From contig OY744467.1 in assembly GCA_963556145.1 (NCBI GenBank), forward strand, positions 744,001 to 808,000: DNA of 64,000 bases, written 5' to 3'. Under the pieces are notes generated by a model. The model saw only the letters and a program-made list of their open reading frames with translations. It ran no database searches and was not told the DNA's origin. Shown here piece by piece: positions 20,986 through 32,483 of the stretch. The number at the start of each line of letters is the position of its first letter. Within the stretch, counting starts at the first letter, position 1. The stretch is from Hygrocybe punicea (Eukaryota > Basidiomycota > Agaricomycetes > Agaricales > Hygrophoraceae). The position numbers and the translations under genes are program-made.

Positions 20986-22200
20986 CCGTGTGGCGCGGTC
21001 GCGTTCCTGGGCATCCACCGCAGCCTCCCTCGACTGAGAATATAACATACAACAGGGAACATATGTGCAACGACTCGGACACAACAGGGACTAGCGACAG
21101 TGCCAGTTTTCACCAGCAGGGTCAGTCCAGCAGCTGTTCAAAAAACCCATGTCCTGTTTCACGATCCCAGTGCTTGGTGCAGCATGTTCATGTACATCCA
21201 TCCTCTTTGTACCAACAGACACTCAGTTCATTTTTTCCCTATAGCTACAACAAATACACGAAGATGTGTGCCTGTGCCAGTGTTCTCCACCAGTCACTCA
21301 GCAGCTACAGGGGAATGGGTCTGATGGTGTTGAATAGCCAGCAACGGGCAGGGAAAACAGGCATGGCCACTGCACGACTACTGCACAATTGGGATGATGA
21401 TGGCCGGACAGGTCTGGGATAAGGGCATCGAGGGCGAACAATGGGAAACGGCTGAGTTATTCAGGTAAGTACCTCCCAGTATTCCAGTCCCCTTGCCCTC
21501 TCTACCCCCCACCCCCTTTCCTAGTTCTGCTGACCTCCCTATCAGATATACCCTCCCAATATCCCCTACCTCCCTCCCCCGGTCGCATTCCTCTCCCCCA
21601 TTATTTTCGAGCACCCTCAGGCTACCCTCACACTTTGATTAATAATACCATGTAGTTCTAATGTTTTATATGTGTAATTGTAATGGTGGAATAAACTAAC
21701 AGGTTCAGGTGAGTTCACTACTGCCAACGATGAGCACGGCCACTCGCTACCCAATTTAAACATCGAAAGAACAGTGCCCTGGGTCCTACTGTAGTGCCGT
21801 GTCGGACATGTAAACGGCACGCTTATCGCCTTCCTTTTTTGGGGCTGGCCAGGTACTGTTGCCATAAAATTGGAAACAAAGAGCATATTCCAGACCAGCA
21901 CCAGAAAGTTCTTATACTATTGTCATAGTGACTGCGCTGCAGCGGATTGGGGAGCAGAATCAGGACGGTAAACGATAACTCCTTCAAGTTTCAGTCATTC
22001 TCTCCCTCCTGCAGGTTCCCTTCGGAAGTTTACCCTCGTTCCTGTCTCTACGGCTTCCACTTCCAAATGATTGTGAGCCAGCCATTGATAATGAAACTGT
22101 AAGCACATCCAGGCGGATAATGTAATAAACGGATAAGAGTAGATGATCAGAAGGATTGGCATCGGAACCGTGGGAAGTTGATCACGTGATAGCAGTATAA
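20986..22200. other. Intergenic, nothing firm
   Basis: A 144-codon open frame (20988-21422, plus) has no recognisable domain and biased Ser/Gln composition. Around 21470-21600 the sequence is pyrimidine-rich. The stretch 22020-22200 would hold the downstream region of the ankyrin gene. No RNA gene or mobile element was recognised. Confidence 0.5.
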
Positions 22201-23010
22201 TTATTCGACAACACCGTGTTTCTTGAACAGCTCAACGACTTCCTCGTGCCCACTCTCACATGCCCTCTGAAGTGCGGTTTTCCCCTTAGTGTCCTTCAAG
22301 GACGAATCCGCCCCGCTCTCCAATAACACGCTGGCAGCTTCCATCTGCCCGCGTGCTGCAGTGGTGTGTAGCGCCGTCCCGAGTCCTGCCTCCCGCTCTG
22401 AAGGGCTCGTCCAGTCATTGTCCGAGATTTCGTCGATGTCCGCACCATGATCGAGCAGGAGTTGTATCATGTCTGTGCGACCATAGAACGCCGCGGCATC
22501 CAGTGCGCCCGATTGCTTCACTTGTACGCCATGCGAAAGCAAGAGCTGGACGATCTCGGTCGAGGAATGGATGGCGGCTCTGGCTAGGGTGCTGTATGTC
22601 TGCGATTCTTCTCCAGCGCAGGGGTCCGCACCGTGCTCGAGCAGGAACGCCACGATTTCTTGATTCTTTTCGATGACAGCACGAATGAGTGCGGTGCCTG
22701 AGTGGCTAAGGCTCCAGTTTGGGTCCCAACCAGCGTCGAGAAGTACTTTGAAGACGGGAGTTGATTTGGACTCCAAGGCGGCCCAGACCGTCTCACGGTC
22801 GTACTTGGCACCTCTTTGGAGAAGCAACGATACGATATTGCCGTGTCCATGGCGAGCGGCAGCGTACAGGGACGATTGAAGAGGGGAAGCGGAATCGGGA
22901 GTTGCAGAATGATTCCGCGATGGCTGTTTGTCCAAGATGGCCACAACCTTGTCATATTGACCGGCTGAGCTAGCGGCCTCAAGAGCCAATTGTTCTGAAG
23001 AATCCGGCAT
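22201..23010 (-). CDS. Ankyrin-repeat protein
   Basis: A single-exon gene of 269 codons. After a short helical start (EQLALEAASSAGQYDKVVAI) it has at least five ankyrin units. Typical parts are LYAAARHGHGNIVSLLLQRG, TALIRAVIEKNQEIVAFLLE, LLLDHGADIDE, TALHTTAARGQMEAASVLLE and TALQRACESGHEEVVELF. Ankyrin repeats bind other proteins, and no catalytic domain is attached, so this is probably a small adaptor or scaffold. The frame is intact and the start Met follows a plausible leader. It stands alone, and its binding partner cannot be guessed from its neighbours. Confidence 0.9.
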   Translation of the reverse strand: MPDSSEQLALEAASSAGQYDKVVAILDKQPSRNHSATPDSASPLQSSLYAAARHGHGNIVSLLLQRGAKYDRETVWAALESKSTPVFKVLLDAGWDPNWSLSHSGTALIRAVIEKNQEIVAFLLEHGADPCAGEESQTYSTLARAAIHSSTEIVQLLLSHGVQVKQSGALDAAAFYGRTDMIQLLLDHGADIDEISDNDWTSPSEREAGLGTALHTTAARGQMEAASVLLESGADSSLKDTKGKTALQRACESGHEEVVELFKKHGVVE

Positions 23011-24043
23011 CGTAAATAAACGTGGTCGAGTTTGCAGGCAGCGTCAGAGACACACCTTTTTGTTCCATTGCTGTGTATGTTTTTCACCCAGTGTTGGAGA
23101 TTTTATGTGCCCGCGCAGCCCAGAGTACTTATGCTTTATGAATTTGTCCCCTAGGCAATCCACTCAGACTGACATCGAGGGAGATGAGCGCTTTCACAAG
23201 GCAGTCCAAACTGCCAGTGTACATTGATATCTGATCATGATCATGGTCGCCCCGGGGAATCCGGCGAATAATTATCAAGTGCTGAATGACGTAATCGTCA
23301 CGACCAGTGGACCCGTATATGTTTTATTCCAAGGAGCAGGGTCAACTGACTACCGCAGAATGGCACGGATATACAATACACGGCTGTTCGCACCGTGATA
23401 CACCAACACTGTGATGGGGAACCACCGCATGCCGGAAGAACTCGATTGTTCCAACCAAATTTTGCTCGGTTTATGATTGAATTATTGCACTGCAATTACC
23501 TTTGAGCACGGTCTTTCGTAAAAGTTCTGTAGGGCACACCGATGCTTCAGGCCACTCCCTCCGTTCTGCGTTTATTGATCTGATCATGAAAGGTGGGTCT
23601 TGTCATGTTCTTGACTGGTGACCAAAATATTGAACAGCATCGACAGCGCTCCCAAGATACTACGCGGTGCAGCCCATTGTTCCCGCGGGCGATGTGTGAG
23701 TTTACGACACGGAATTGTCTGAGATGACCTCACCTGATGCCGCACCTCATGGATTGAATACAAAACAGTTACTAACGCTGGGGATCCCGTCTAGAATCGT
23801 CATGGTTTTGTGTCCGGATACGGTGTCCGCGCTCGTTGCCAAGTCGAGGTCCTGCAGAATAAGAGGGTGTGCATGAATGCTCAATTTTTTTTCCCTCAGC
23901 TGCGCTCGCCCATCTACTGGTGCTCACCTTAGTACTCTCAGTCACGAACCTTCTACAGTAATCAAATCCCAACATTGGTGAGTTGGTAATCAGTTGTCAG
24001 TTTCCCTCTCATCATTCACGCTTTTGCCCTCTTCAAGTTCACT
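23011..24043. other. Intergenic
   Basis: This holds the upstream region of the ankyrin gene and the upstream region of the broken secreted-protein gene. Several short frames show no domain. No repeat was recognised. Confidence 0.55.
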
Positions 24044-24540
24044 ATGCTATTCTCAAAATCTCTCATCGTCATCCTATCCTTCTTCGCCTTCATTTTGAGC
24101 GCGATCGCGACTCCTCTGCCTGCACGGCCAGCAGTACCGAGCGTACACGAAATCCAAACCTAACATCTCAATGTCCACAAAGACAAGTCCTTATTCTATT
24201 CCGGCGTGCCGGGAAAAACACACACAGATTACGCAAAGGACCACGGTCTGCACAGACTCAAGGATTCATGGAAGGACAAGAACAATTATTCGTTAATCAT
24301 GCAGGAGATCACCGTCAGTTTGTAAATCACGCTTCGCAAGCATTGGCCAAGTCGGCATCGGGCAAAGTGCATGTCTTACTTCCAGAAGGAGCACCCCATA
24401 GCGGACACCCCGACTCGGCCTGGGCTAAGCATGAGTGGCCTCATTTGCAACGCCAGGGCGTCGGAGTGCACCGGGTGGATGTGGGCAAACACGGGGAAGT
24501 GACGGGGACGCATAAGGTTTGGGGGCGGAGCCGTGCACAG
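24044..24540 (+). pseudogene. Small secreted protein, broken
   Basis: The frame starts MLFSKSLIVILSFFAFILSA, a clear signal peptide with a cleavage region near ATPLPARP. The mature part reads HKDKSLFYSGVPG and DYAKDHGLHRLKDSW. In another frame it then continues FVNHASQALAKSASGKVHVL, HPDSAWAKHEWPHL and VGVHRVDVG. These segments belong together by pattern: a small extracellular protein with an SLFYSG box, an ASGKVHVLLP box and a WAKHEWP box. A TAA at 24161-24163 and a frameshift near 24290 interrupt it. I recall similar boxes in uncharacterised fungal secreted proteins but cannot name a function. Confidence 0.6.
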
Positions 24541-24721
24541 GTGGGGGGGTGGGTTACGGATGGACGGGATAGGAGGAACCTAATGTATCTGTTCACAATT
24601 GCAATACTTTCAAAATTCTTAGACGTCTGGCCATTGAAATATCGACAGGGACTGACAACACCAATCAAGTCGGATTCACCGAACGCAGTAGTACACATTA
24701 GTATCACAGACGAAACAGAAT

Positions 24722-26536
24722 TCATATTTCCACTGATTGTTGGCGTGAAAAAAATAAATGCCCGCCGGTACTGTCATCGTCGTCGTCATCGTCATATTCA
24801 ACCCCATCCCACTCAACCACATCCACCAACTTCTTCATCCTCTGTACGTCCCTTTCACTGACATGGTGGCACTCCTGAAGACGCAGCAACTTCAACTTCG
24901 CTTTCCGCCGACGAATTTTCATTAGAAACTCCTGAAGATGCACATTTCTGTTCATGATCTCGCAGTGGTTGGTGGCCAAATCACTTTCTTTGAACTCCAT
25001 TGTGTGGAGGTTTGGTAAAAGAAGCGTCCGGTTTCCAGGCTCCGGCTTGTGGGCCATCAAGGCTTGTATCAGGGGATAGGCAGGACCATCCGATACACTT
25101 AAAGTGTGCACGGCTTGGAAGCCCAACAGGATTTCCATCGCGCAGCTGTGCGGGAGATCAAAGTTTTCCAGGCGCAGAACGCGGACCTGTTCCAGAGGCC
25201 TCAAGGAACAGAGCGCCTTCGTTACGCGTATGCCCTCGTCCTCCGAGTCAGAGAACCTTGAGGATACATCTAGTGCGGCCACCTCATTTTGGAGAATCTC
25301 GTCATCGTTGCAACATATTGTCCAAGCCTGGAAACGAAACCCATAGTCCCATAGATTGAGGGAGATGTGCACGGTAATCCATGGATCGCGATTGTTTCCA
25401 TGGCCGTATTGTTGTTGAAGGACTGACAATATACTGGAATGATGGATGTCCGGTTCCGGACACGGGTCGGCTTGGACCTTGACAGAAGCCGTGCTGGGGA
25501 AAGAGATGCCGCGCAATAACAGGGCGCAATGACAGATATCGCTGATCACAGTCAACTTGCGCAAAGAATGCAAGGCAACTACGTGGTCCGCGGAAGGGGC
25601 GGTGTCCTGACGATATTGAGACTTCCAATGATTCGTCACGAACAGCGTCTCCAGCCGGGGCATCATAGAGATTTTCTGGAGAAATTCCTCGGGGGAGATC
25701 GACATTGAGCCGCTTCGCGGGAAGCGAATCGTGAACTCTGTCAAGTTTTGTAGTGGCAGATGCCAAAAGCCATCACAGTATTCTACACTGAGCCGATGCA
25801 GTCGTGGCACATTGCAGTTGAAAATCCACACTGGGATGGCTGACGAGCCGAACACGCTTGCAAGCAAAAGGGATTCCAAGGATGGGGCGGCGGTACTCAT
25901 ACATTTGAGCACTTGGTTCACGACTAGGGACGATGCCCGGACGTGGAGATTTCTGATACGAGAAATATGACCCATGACCAGGAGAAGGCGTGCTAGATGA
26001 ACGTCATCGCGGTGCTTGTTCATTGACGCCATGATATCAAGGAGCGCCAATTTGGACCGTCCTAACATCTCCAACGCCCAATGTGGCTTCGTGACATCGA
26101 TCTCGTTCCAGAGAATGGGGAAGTTGATTGCCACCTCGCGCCAGTAGCGACAGACATGTGTGACTGTTATCCAGTTCATCGGCCGGACAATAGTTTCCTC
26201 TTCCCCCCCTTCCGAGGTCCCAGCCAAAGCCCGAACCATAAGGAATATTTCGGACAACATTTCGGGTGGCAATCGTGAAACGAGGGCGAGCGTATTACGG
26301 CGGAATCTGAGGTCTTGCATAGCGAAAGCGGCACCAGATAATATCTTCAGTTCCTTGTCGATGTGGGCGCGAGCGTCTTCAATTATTTCATCGTTTCCAA
26401 ACGCATTTATACCGGTGGCACCGAAGGAGTCTGACGCTGCACGAGTGGACTCAATAAGTTCTCGTGTGAGTATTAATTAGCCTTGACCCCGTTCAACATG
26501 AAACGGACACGCGTTACCTGGGAACCTCCAGTCCAT
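24722..26536 (-). CDS. F-box/LRR-like protein
   Basis: The gene has two exons (26518-26536 and 24722-26460) around a 57-bp intron (26461-26517, GTAACG..ACGAG with branch CTAAT). The start MDWRFPELIESTRAAS is followed by the helix IDKELKIL..LRFRRNTLAL and the F-box SRLPPEMLSEIFLMV..VCRYWREVA. This is the standard layout of the many agaricomycete F-box proteins. The rest is leucine-rich and repeat-like (PRLETLFV, LRKLTVI, LPNLHTMEF), and the C-terminus ends in an Asp run and a short tail. F-box proteins recruit substrates to SCF ubiquitin ligases through Skp1, and the LRR-like part would choose the substrate. The splice restores one frame exactly, so the gene looks intact at about 585 residues. 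Confidence 0.9.
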
Positions 26537-27079
26537 CGTCAATGTCGGTAAGCTGTCAATGTCTTCATACTGGAAGTTGAGAGTCAAACACGTTAAGAAT
26601 GAACCTGAGGTGGACAGGCCACAATCTGTGGACGCCCGATATCAAAGCTGGGTTTATTCCAGCCTTTGAGGCCACTTTGGTTGTTCGTCTGATTACCAGT
26701 TTTGATAATGTGTAACAAGTTTGCTCTGGCGCCGCTTCTTGCAATCGAAGGTTTATGGGGCTTCGTGGGCATTTTGAAAGGCGCAACCTTGCCCAAACTA
26801 ACCGTATTCGTCACGACAATCGAGCGGAGGATGTTTTCGGTGGGCTCTAGAGACCAAGCTAGCATTAGGACGATGCATGATGATGTTCCGGTAACTTGAA
26901 GCCAGGTTGCCGTGCTTTTGACGTGACCCATCAACAAAATACTATATTGGTCCTAGGAATTGGCATGAACAAACCTATGTAGGAATCTAAGAATCATATC
27001 GTTCTCCGCCCCTCCAGACGCAATATTCGGGCGGCCACGACAGAGCAATGCACATGTTGGGACATCTCCCCGTCACATA
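26537..27079. other. Intergenic with a duplicated NLR tail relic
   Basis: From about 26944 to 27070 the sequence resembles 33150-33440: it shares CCTAGGAATTGGCA, GAACAAACCT, GAATCTAAGAATC and GAGCAATGCACATGTT in the same order. The copy here lacks about 155 bp present in the other. It lies just beyond the 3' end of the NLR gene. The remainder, 26537-26943, holds nothing recognised. Confidence 0.6.
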
Positions 27080-27354
27080 AAAAGTGACAAAATTATAATA
27101 AGAGCCCTGCGCAAATTGGGATGAAAAGAGTAGTTTTGTGGGAGTAGCTCGACTGCCTTCGCCCGTGCTATCTGCGCATCGTCTTGGTGACCCAGAAGGG
27201 ATAAACAATGAAAGAGGTTCCGAAAGGGACCTAGCAAGGGTCGGGACAAACAGCAGGACAGTCAGCAGCAAGCCGCCGGGGTAGGTTGACTGCCTCCTGA
27301 ATTGCTCTCAACGCGTCTTCTCGGTGACCCAGACCAGATAAATGATTAGAGAGA
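27080..27354 (-). pseudogene. Frameshifted last TPRs of the NLR
   Basis: Downstream of the stop at 27355 further TPR sequence continues in other frames: VNNLSNHLSGLGHREDALRA, then a segment around LFHCLSLLGHQDDAQIARAK. At least three single-base shifts are needed, near 27378, 27243 and 27215. The ancestral protein was therefore two TPRs longer. Alternatively, unrecognised introns could rescue part of this. Confidence 0.65.
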
Positions 27355-30300
27355 TTATTGACGGACAGAGTAAGAACCGGATTCGAAAGTGGCAGGACGA
27401 TCAGCAGCAAGCTGCTGACGTAGCTTGACAGCCTCCTCGATTGCTTTAATGGCCTCTTCTCGGCGACCCAGATGAGATAAAAAAATAGAGAGATTATTGA
27501 GGGACAAGGCGAGATCTGGATTGAAAGTGGTAGGACGCTCAGCAGCAAGCTGCCGACGTAGCTTCACTGCCTCCTCAATTGCTTCCATGGCCTCTTCTCG
27601 GCGACCCAGATGAGATAAACGATTAGAGAGATTGTTGAGGGACATGGCGAGATCTGGATTGAAAGTGGCAGGATGCTCAGCAGCAAGCTGCCGACGTAGC
27701 TTCACTGCCTCCTCAATTGCTTCCATGGCCTCTTCTCGGCGACCCAGGTCAGATAAACAAACAGAGATATTGTTGAGGGACATCGCGAGATCTGGATTGA
27801 AAGTGGCAGGATGCTCAGCAGCAAGCTGCCGACGTAGCTTCACTGCCTCCTCATTTGCTTCCATGGCCTCTTCTCGGCGACCCAGATCAGATAAACGAAC
27901 GGAGAGATTGTCGAGGGACGAAGCGAGATCTGGATTGAAAGTGGTAGGACGCTCAGCAGCAAGCTGCCGACGTAGCTTGATTGCCTCCTCAATTGCTTTC
28001 ATGGCGTCTTCTCGGCGACCCAGATGAGATAAAAAAATAGAGAGATTATGGAGGGACAAGGCGAGATCTGGATTGAAAGTGGCAGGACGCTCAGCAGCAA
28101 GCTGCCGACATAGCTTCACTGCCTCCTCAATTGCTTCCATGGCCTCTTCTCGGCGACCCAGGTCAGATAAACGAAGAGAAAGATTGTTGAGGGACACGGC
28201 AAGATCTGGATTGAAAGTGGCAGGATGCTCAGCAGCAAGCTGCCGATGTAGCTTCACTGCCTCCTCAATTGCTTCCATGGCCTCTTCTCGGCGACCCAGA
28301 TCAGATAAACGAACAGAGAGATTGTTGAGGGACGAAGCGAGATCTGGATTGAAAGTGGTAGGACGCTCAGCAGCAAGCTGCCGACGTAGCTTCACTGCCT
28401 CCTCAATTGCTTCCATGGCCTCTTCTCGGCGACCCAGATCAGATAAACGAACAGAGAGATTGTTGAGGGACATGGCGAGATCTGGATTGAAAGTGGCAGG
28501 ATGCTCAGCAGCAAGCTGCCGACGTAGCTTCACTGCCTCCTCAACTGCTTCCATGGCCTCTTCTCGGCGACCCAGATCAGATAAACGAACAGAGAGATTG
28601 TCGATGGACGAAGCGAGATCTGGATTGAAAGTGGCAGGACGCTCAGCAGCAAGTTGCTGGTAGAGCTTGACTGCCTCCTCAATTGCTTTCATGGCGTCTT
28701 CTCGGCGACCCAGATGAGATAAACAATTAGAGAGATTGTTGAGGGACATGGCGAGACCTGGATTGAAAGTGGCAGGATGCTCAGCAGCAAGCTGCCGACG
28801 TAGCTTCACTGCCTCCTCAATTGTTTTCATGGCCTCTTCTCGACGACCCAGATCAGATAAACGAAGAGAGAGACTGTTGAGTGTCGAAGCGAGATCTGGA
28901 TTGAAAGTGGCAGGACGCTCAGCAGCAAGCGGCCGGTACAGCTCGACCGCCTCCTCAATTGCTTCCATGGCCTCTTCTCGGCGACCCAGATCAGATAAAC
29001 GATTAGAGAGATTGTTGAGGGACGCTGCGACATCTGGATTGAAAGTGGCAGGATGCTCAGCAGCAAGCTGCCGACGTAGCTTCACTGCCTCCTCAATTGT
29101 TTTCATGGCCTCTTCTCGACGACCCAGATCAGATAAATGATTAGAGAGACTGTTGAGTGACGAAGCGAGATCTGGATTGAAAGTGGCAGGACGCTCAGCA
29201 GCAAGCGGCCGGTACAGCTCGACTGCTTCCTCCATCACTTTCATGGCATCTTCTCGGCGACCCATGTACCGAAATCGTTCGGACAGCTCAACAAGCGCTG
29301 CACCCTGTTTTTCGCCAGAAACCAAAGTTACAAGTGCTGGACATGTTCCCTGTCCAGGATCACCGCATTAGTTGGTAGCAGCGACATTCCAATCCAAACT
29401 CTAACCTGGAGCCAGACTTGTACTTTGATCAAACTTTGAAAGTCAAACATGGAATACAAAACCTCCATCCAGATCAGAAGACGCCTCCCAAGGAATGTGC
29501 GCATTGCATCGAGAAACGTTTCTGATAACGGCCCTTCGATTTCGATTATGTGCTCCGCCCAGAATCTGCAAGCATACCATAGCACTTCCGCGACACTTGA
29601 TTCATCGATTTTAGGAATGCCTTCTACCTGGTTTCGTCCCGTTAAGTACCCGGTACCAGGTATTTCGGGCTTCAACTGTTCATTCATGACATGAAGACAC
29701 AAGAATGCTAGCCTCCGACTATGTTCCTTTTCGTTGACATAGAACCGTTCATGAGCCAGGGATGTTTGAGCCCGACAAGTTAGGAAATCTCGGAAGGAGA
29801 GATGTAGGAGTTGGATAGGTCGAGTTTGATCGTCCAAGCCAGTGAGCACCGAGCTGAGTGGGCGCAGAACTTCATCGACTTTCAGTGTCGGATCGGTCCA
29901 ATGAAGGCACTGGAGAGCTGACATAGACAGCGGTGTCTTGATTGCAACAATTGCGCCGATGAGTAACTTGTACCCCTGTACAAAATCCTCGTCGCTCCAG
30001 TCGCAGGAGTTGAGGATCTCTGCATACAATTTGTCCATCTTTGCCTCCGCATGGAGACCTGCTGGATCATTCTTGTACAAGAGTTGCCTGAGCTTCTTCT
30101 CCGGATACGTGGTGGTGGACAAGTAATTGCTGACCGTGGACGCCCAGATGAACAAGCCGTCTGATTTCACCGTAAAGTCCCTGGTTAATTGCAAACCAGG
30201 CCAATCTGCACCCAAGCGCTTCCGCGCTGCAATATGTCGCAACCTCTCCTGGATATACATAGCGATATCTCTCTGATTGCTATCGCCGTGAATGTTGATT

Positions 30301-31132
30301 GATCTGCAGTGAACATGATTCGCAGTGGACAAATCCGTGAAAATGTCGTCCTTCGGGCGAGAGGTTAGGAATATGCGGAAGGTCCCGGGAAGGTCAGGAA
30401 CCTTGTTGCATAGGATTTCGAGAGTCTCAGGATCGTAGCCTTCATCCAGCGCATCGATGACTAGGACGATAGGCCGGTGAATACGATGCCTGTGAACCTG
30501 AAAAGGATTGAGAATGAGTTCGTTGAATTGACGAAATTGCGGCGCAGATGCAAGGCTGCGATCGTTTTCGAGAATGACGCCAATCTGTTCCGCAAAATCC
30601 TTGCCAAGTCCGGCAAGGTCACGTACAATGGTGCTAAGGAGCTTCTCAGGCCGACTTCTATCCGGGATGTCTCGGTCGAAGAAGAAAGACGAGGCAAGAA
30701 AACCCGCCTTGTGGCAGTTGCGAGCAACTGTGTGAGCAATCGCACTCTTCCCTGCGCCGGCCACATCAGACAAGAAAAATATTTCCGCTCTCTTGGTACT
30801 ATCAGCTTCGTTGATCCATTTCCATATATCATCGAGGAGGGCGGTGCGTGTGCCAGGCAAGCACACGAGACTCGGGTTCCAGGAAGCGCCTTCGGCATAT
30901 GGAAGGGTGCTCAGGGACATGTTGGATACTACGATCAACACATTTGACAATGAGTTTCGAATTGCGTGAATGAAAGCATGTTGCTTGTCCCGCAACTTGA
31001 CGTACAAGGAGTTCCATGGAAATTGTGCTGATCGCCTCCAACGACGTTGAACGTTGAACCGGGAGCACTGATATGATGTGCGCTCAATGTGAGAGTGGGA
31101 GGCGGACGTAGGTCAACTGGATTGGGTGCCAT
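27355..31132 (-). CDS. NACHT-TPR NLR-like protein
   Basis: Three exons are inferred: 31006-31132, 29406-30928 and 27355-29349. The introns are 77 bp (30929-31005) and 56 bp (29350-29405, branch CTAAT). The N-terminus (MAPNPVDLRP..GSTFNVVGGDQHNFHG) is the short glycine-rich lead common in fungal NLRs. The NACHT NTPase has Walker A SDVAGAGKSAIAHT, Walker B IVLVIDALDE and RIFLTSRP, followed by the helical region LLHLSFRDFLT. The C-terminal half is 14 tetratricopeptide units of 46 residues. Such STAND proteins work as signal receptors, and the TPRs would be the sensing part. In ascomycetes relatives control heterokaryon incompatibility. Here that role is inference. The last TPRs beyond 27355 are frameshifted. 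Confidence 0.9.
27361..29310 (-). repeat. TPR-coding tandem array, 14 x 138 bp
   Basis: The landmark GAGATCTGGA (or its degenerate form) recurs exactly every 138 bp from 27511 to 29167, with a further diverged copy near 27373. That gives 14 units with no indel. Each unit encodes 46 residues of the type LASSLNNLSVRLSDLGRREE. Units are nearly identical, with variation concentrated at a few codons such as NN/DN, SVR/SNR/SIF and EAI/KAI/EAV. Confidence 0.92.
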
Positions 31133-32450
31133 AACTGCACTCTGGAAGAGTCGTTGTCGTTGTCGTTCAGAATGCTTGGACAGAAGAACTCACCGGGCCC
31201 GTAGCACCCCCAGGAAGCCTTTCTGCTCTGCCTTCACTGGGGCCGTCAACAACTTTCTTCAGCCATTTCAGCATCATCAACGAGATTACTAGTAGCCTAG
31301 TAGGGAGACTGAAGGAGCACTGCCTCAGGCTCCGCCAACATTTGGCAACGGCTCCCCCGGACCGCTCTAGTTCCACTAAAGCTTTATTTCGTCAATCTCT
31401 AGCAATCTCTCCTCCAATTCTCCTCCAGTCGTCCTTTCTACCATCGAGGCAGTCTACCCCTTGCATCCTGACCAAATCATGTCCATGAACTTTCGGACGT
31501 TTCGCAGGGTATGGTCATATCCCCAGCGGCCGGCTGTTGGTACTGACCTCCCCATCCGGGTGTCGTGGCCCTCGTATCATCTGTGGGCGTCAGCTTATCC
31601 GTATACATCCTACCCTTGGTCTGGCAGACATCGTCTGTCTGGGTCTTGATTCTCATTCCGGCTGTTGTCGTGATTGCCGCCCTAGTCGCGTACGCCTGCA
31701 CAACTTCATCCGTCATATTCATTTCCTAATCGTTCATTCTGCAGGATTGTCCGGAAACATTTGTTTCAGTCCCGACAGTTGGTTGCACACGAAGCCGCTG
31801 GCGCGTTCGTGGTCTCGTTATTAGGATCTGGTCTGTTCTTCACATACAAAAACCATCTTGTGCCAGTTTCTGACTGCAATCTGGATGATGCAGTTCTGTC
31901 CTGCTCTATCTGGATTCTGGCTCCGGCCACGGACGGAATCTCCCCGTCAATATTGCTCGCTCTCGAGATATTCCTGTTGATCAACGATGTACTTGGTGCG
32001 TCACACGTGCCATGAACAGCACCCCCATTAAAGACTAATAAAGTGGTCACGGACTCGGATTTGCTTCAGTTGGAATGTACACGATTGGAATCATCACCGC
32101 AGCAATGATGACCTCTCGAGTGCACGACAAATACATCTGGCCGGCGGGACATTGATGCATGTCCTTCCCCGTTCTAGATCACCGCCCGCACCTCTGGAAC
32201 CTCGCAACGGACGGAAACTTTCTCGGCGTGGGCAGCACATCCCTCGCCGTGCTTACCCGGATGTAACTGCGCGAGAAAGATATCAGCGGAGCCGTTACTG
32301 TCGCCTGAAATGGCGCATCTCTCTGCTTCTCGCGAGTCGATGTCATCGCGGTGCTCGAGGCTCTCGGTCACGGGATTTAGTACGGATACCGAGTGAATAT
32401 GAGAGGCGCTCTATGATATTTATTTCACTAGCCTGAAAGACGAATTGTAT
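31133..32450 (+). pseudogene. Possible relic of a multi-pass membrane protein
   Basis: One frame near 31575-31735 reads SVYILPLVWQTSSVWVLILI followed by PAVVVIAALVAYAC, a convincing membrane helix. A possible acceptor at about 31744 leads to further short pieces, including GFASVGMYTIGIITAAMMTS near 32060. The order resembles fungal DUF6533-type multi-pass proteins, but frames are broken and no start was secured. Everything here is tentative. Confidence 0.3.
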
Positions 32451-32483
32451 CCAGTAGCGCCAAATGTATATACAACGTTCGTA

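Noticed and set aside
27632..29140. Three long plus-strand open frames (131, 196 and 134 codons) with Ser/Arg repeats
   Set aside because: They lie exactly antisense to the TPR array and repeat with its 138-bp period. They are a shadow of the minus-strand gene.
27361..29310. Regular repeats that could suggest a CRISPR-like array
   Set aside because: The units are coding, without spacers, and translate to TPRs.
29328..29349. Apparent stop separating NACHT and TPR parts into two genes
   Set aside because: A 56-bp intron with a CTAAT branch point joins the two frames exactly, so one gene is more likely.
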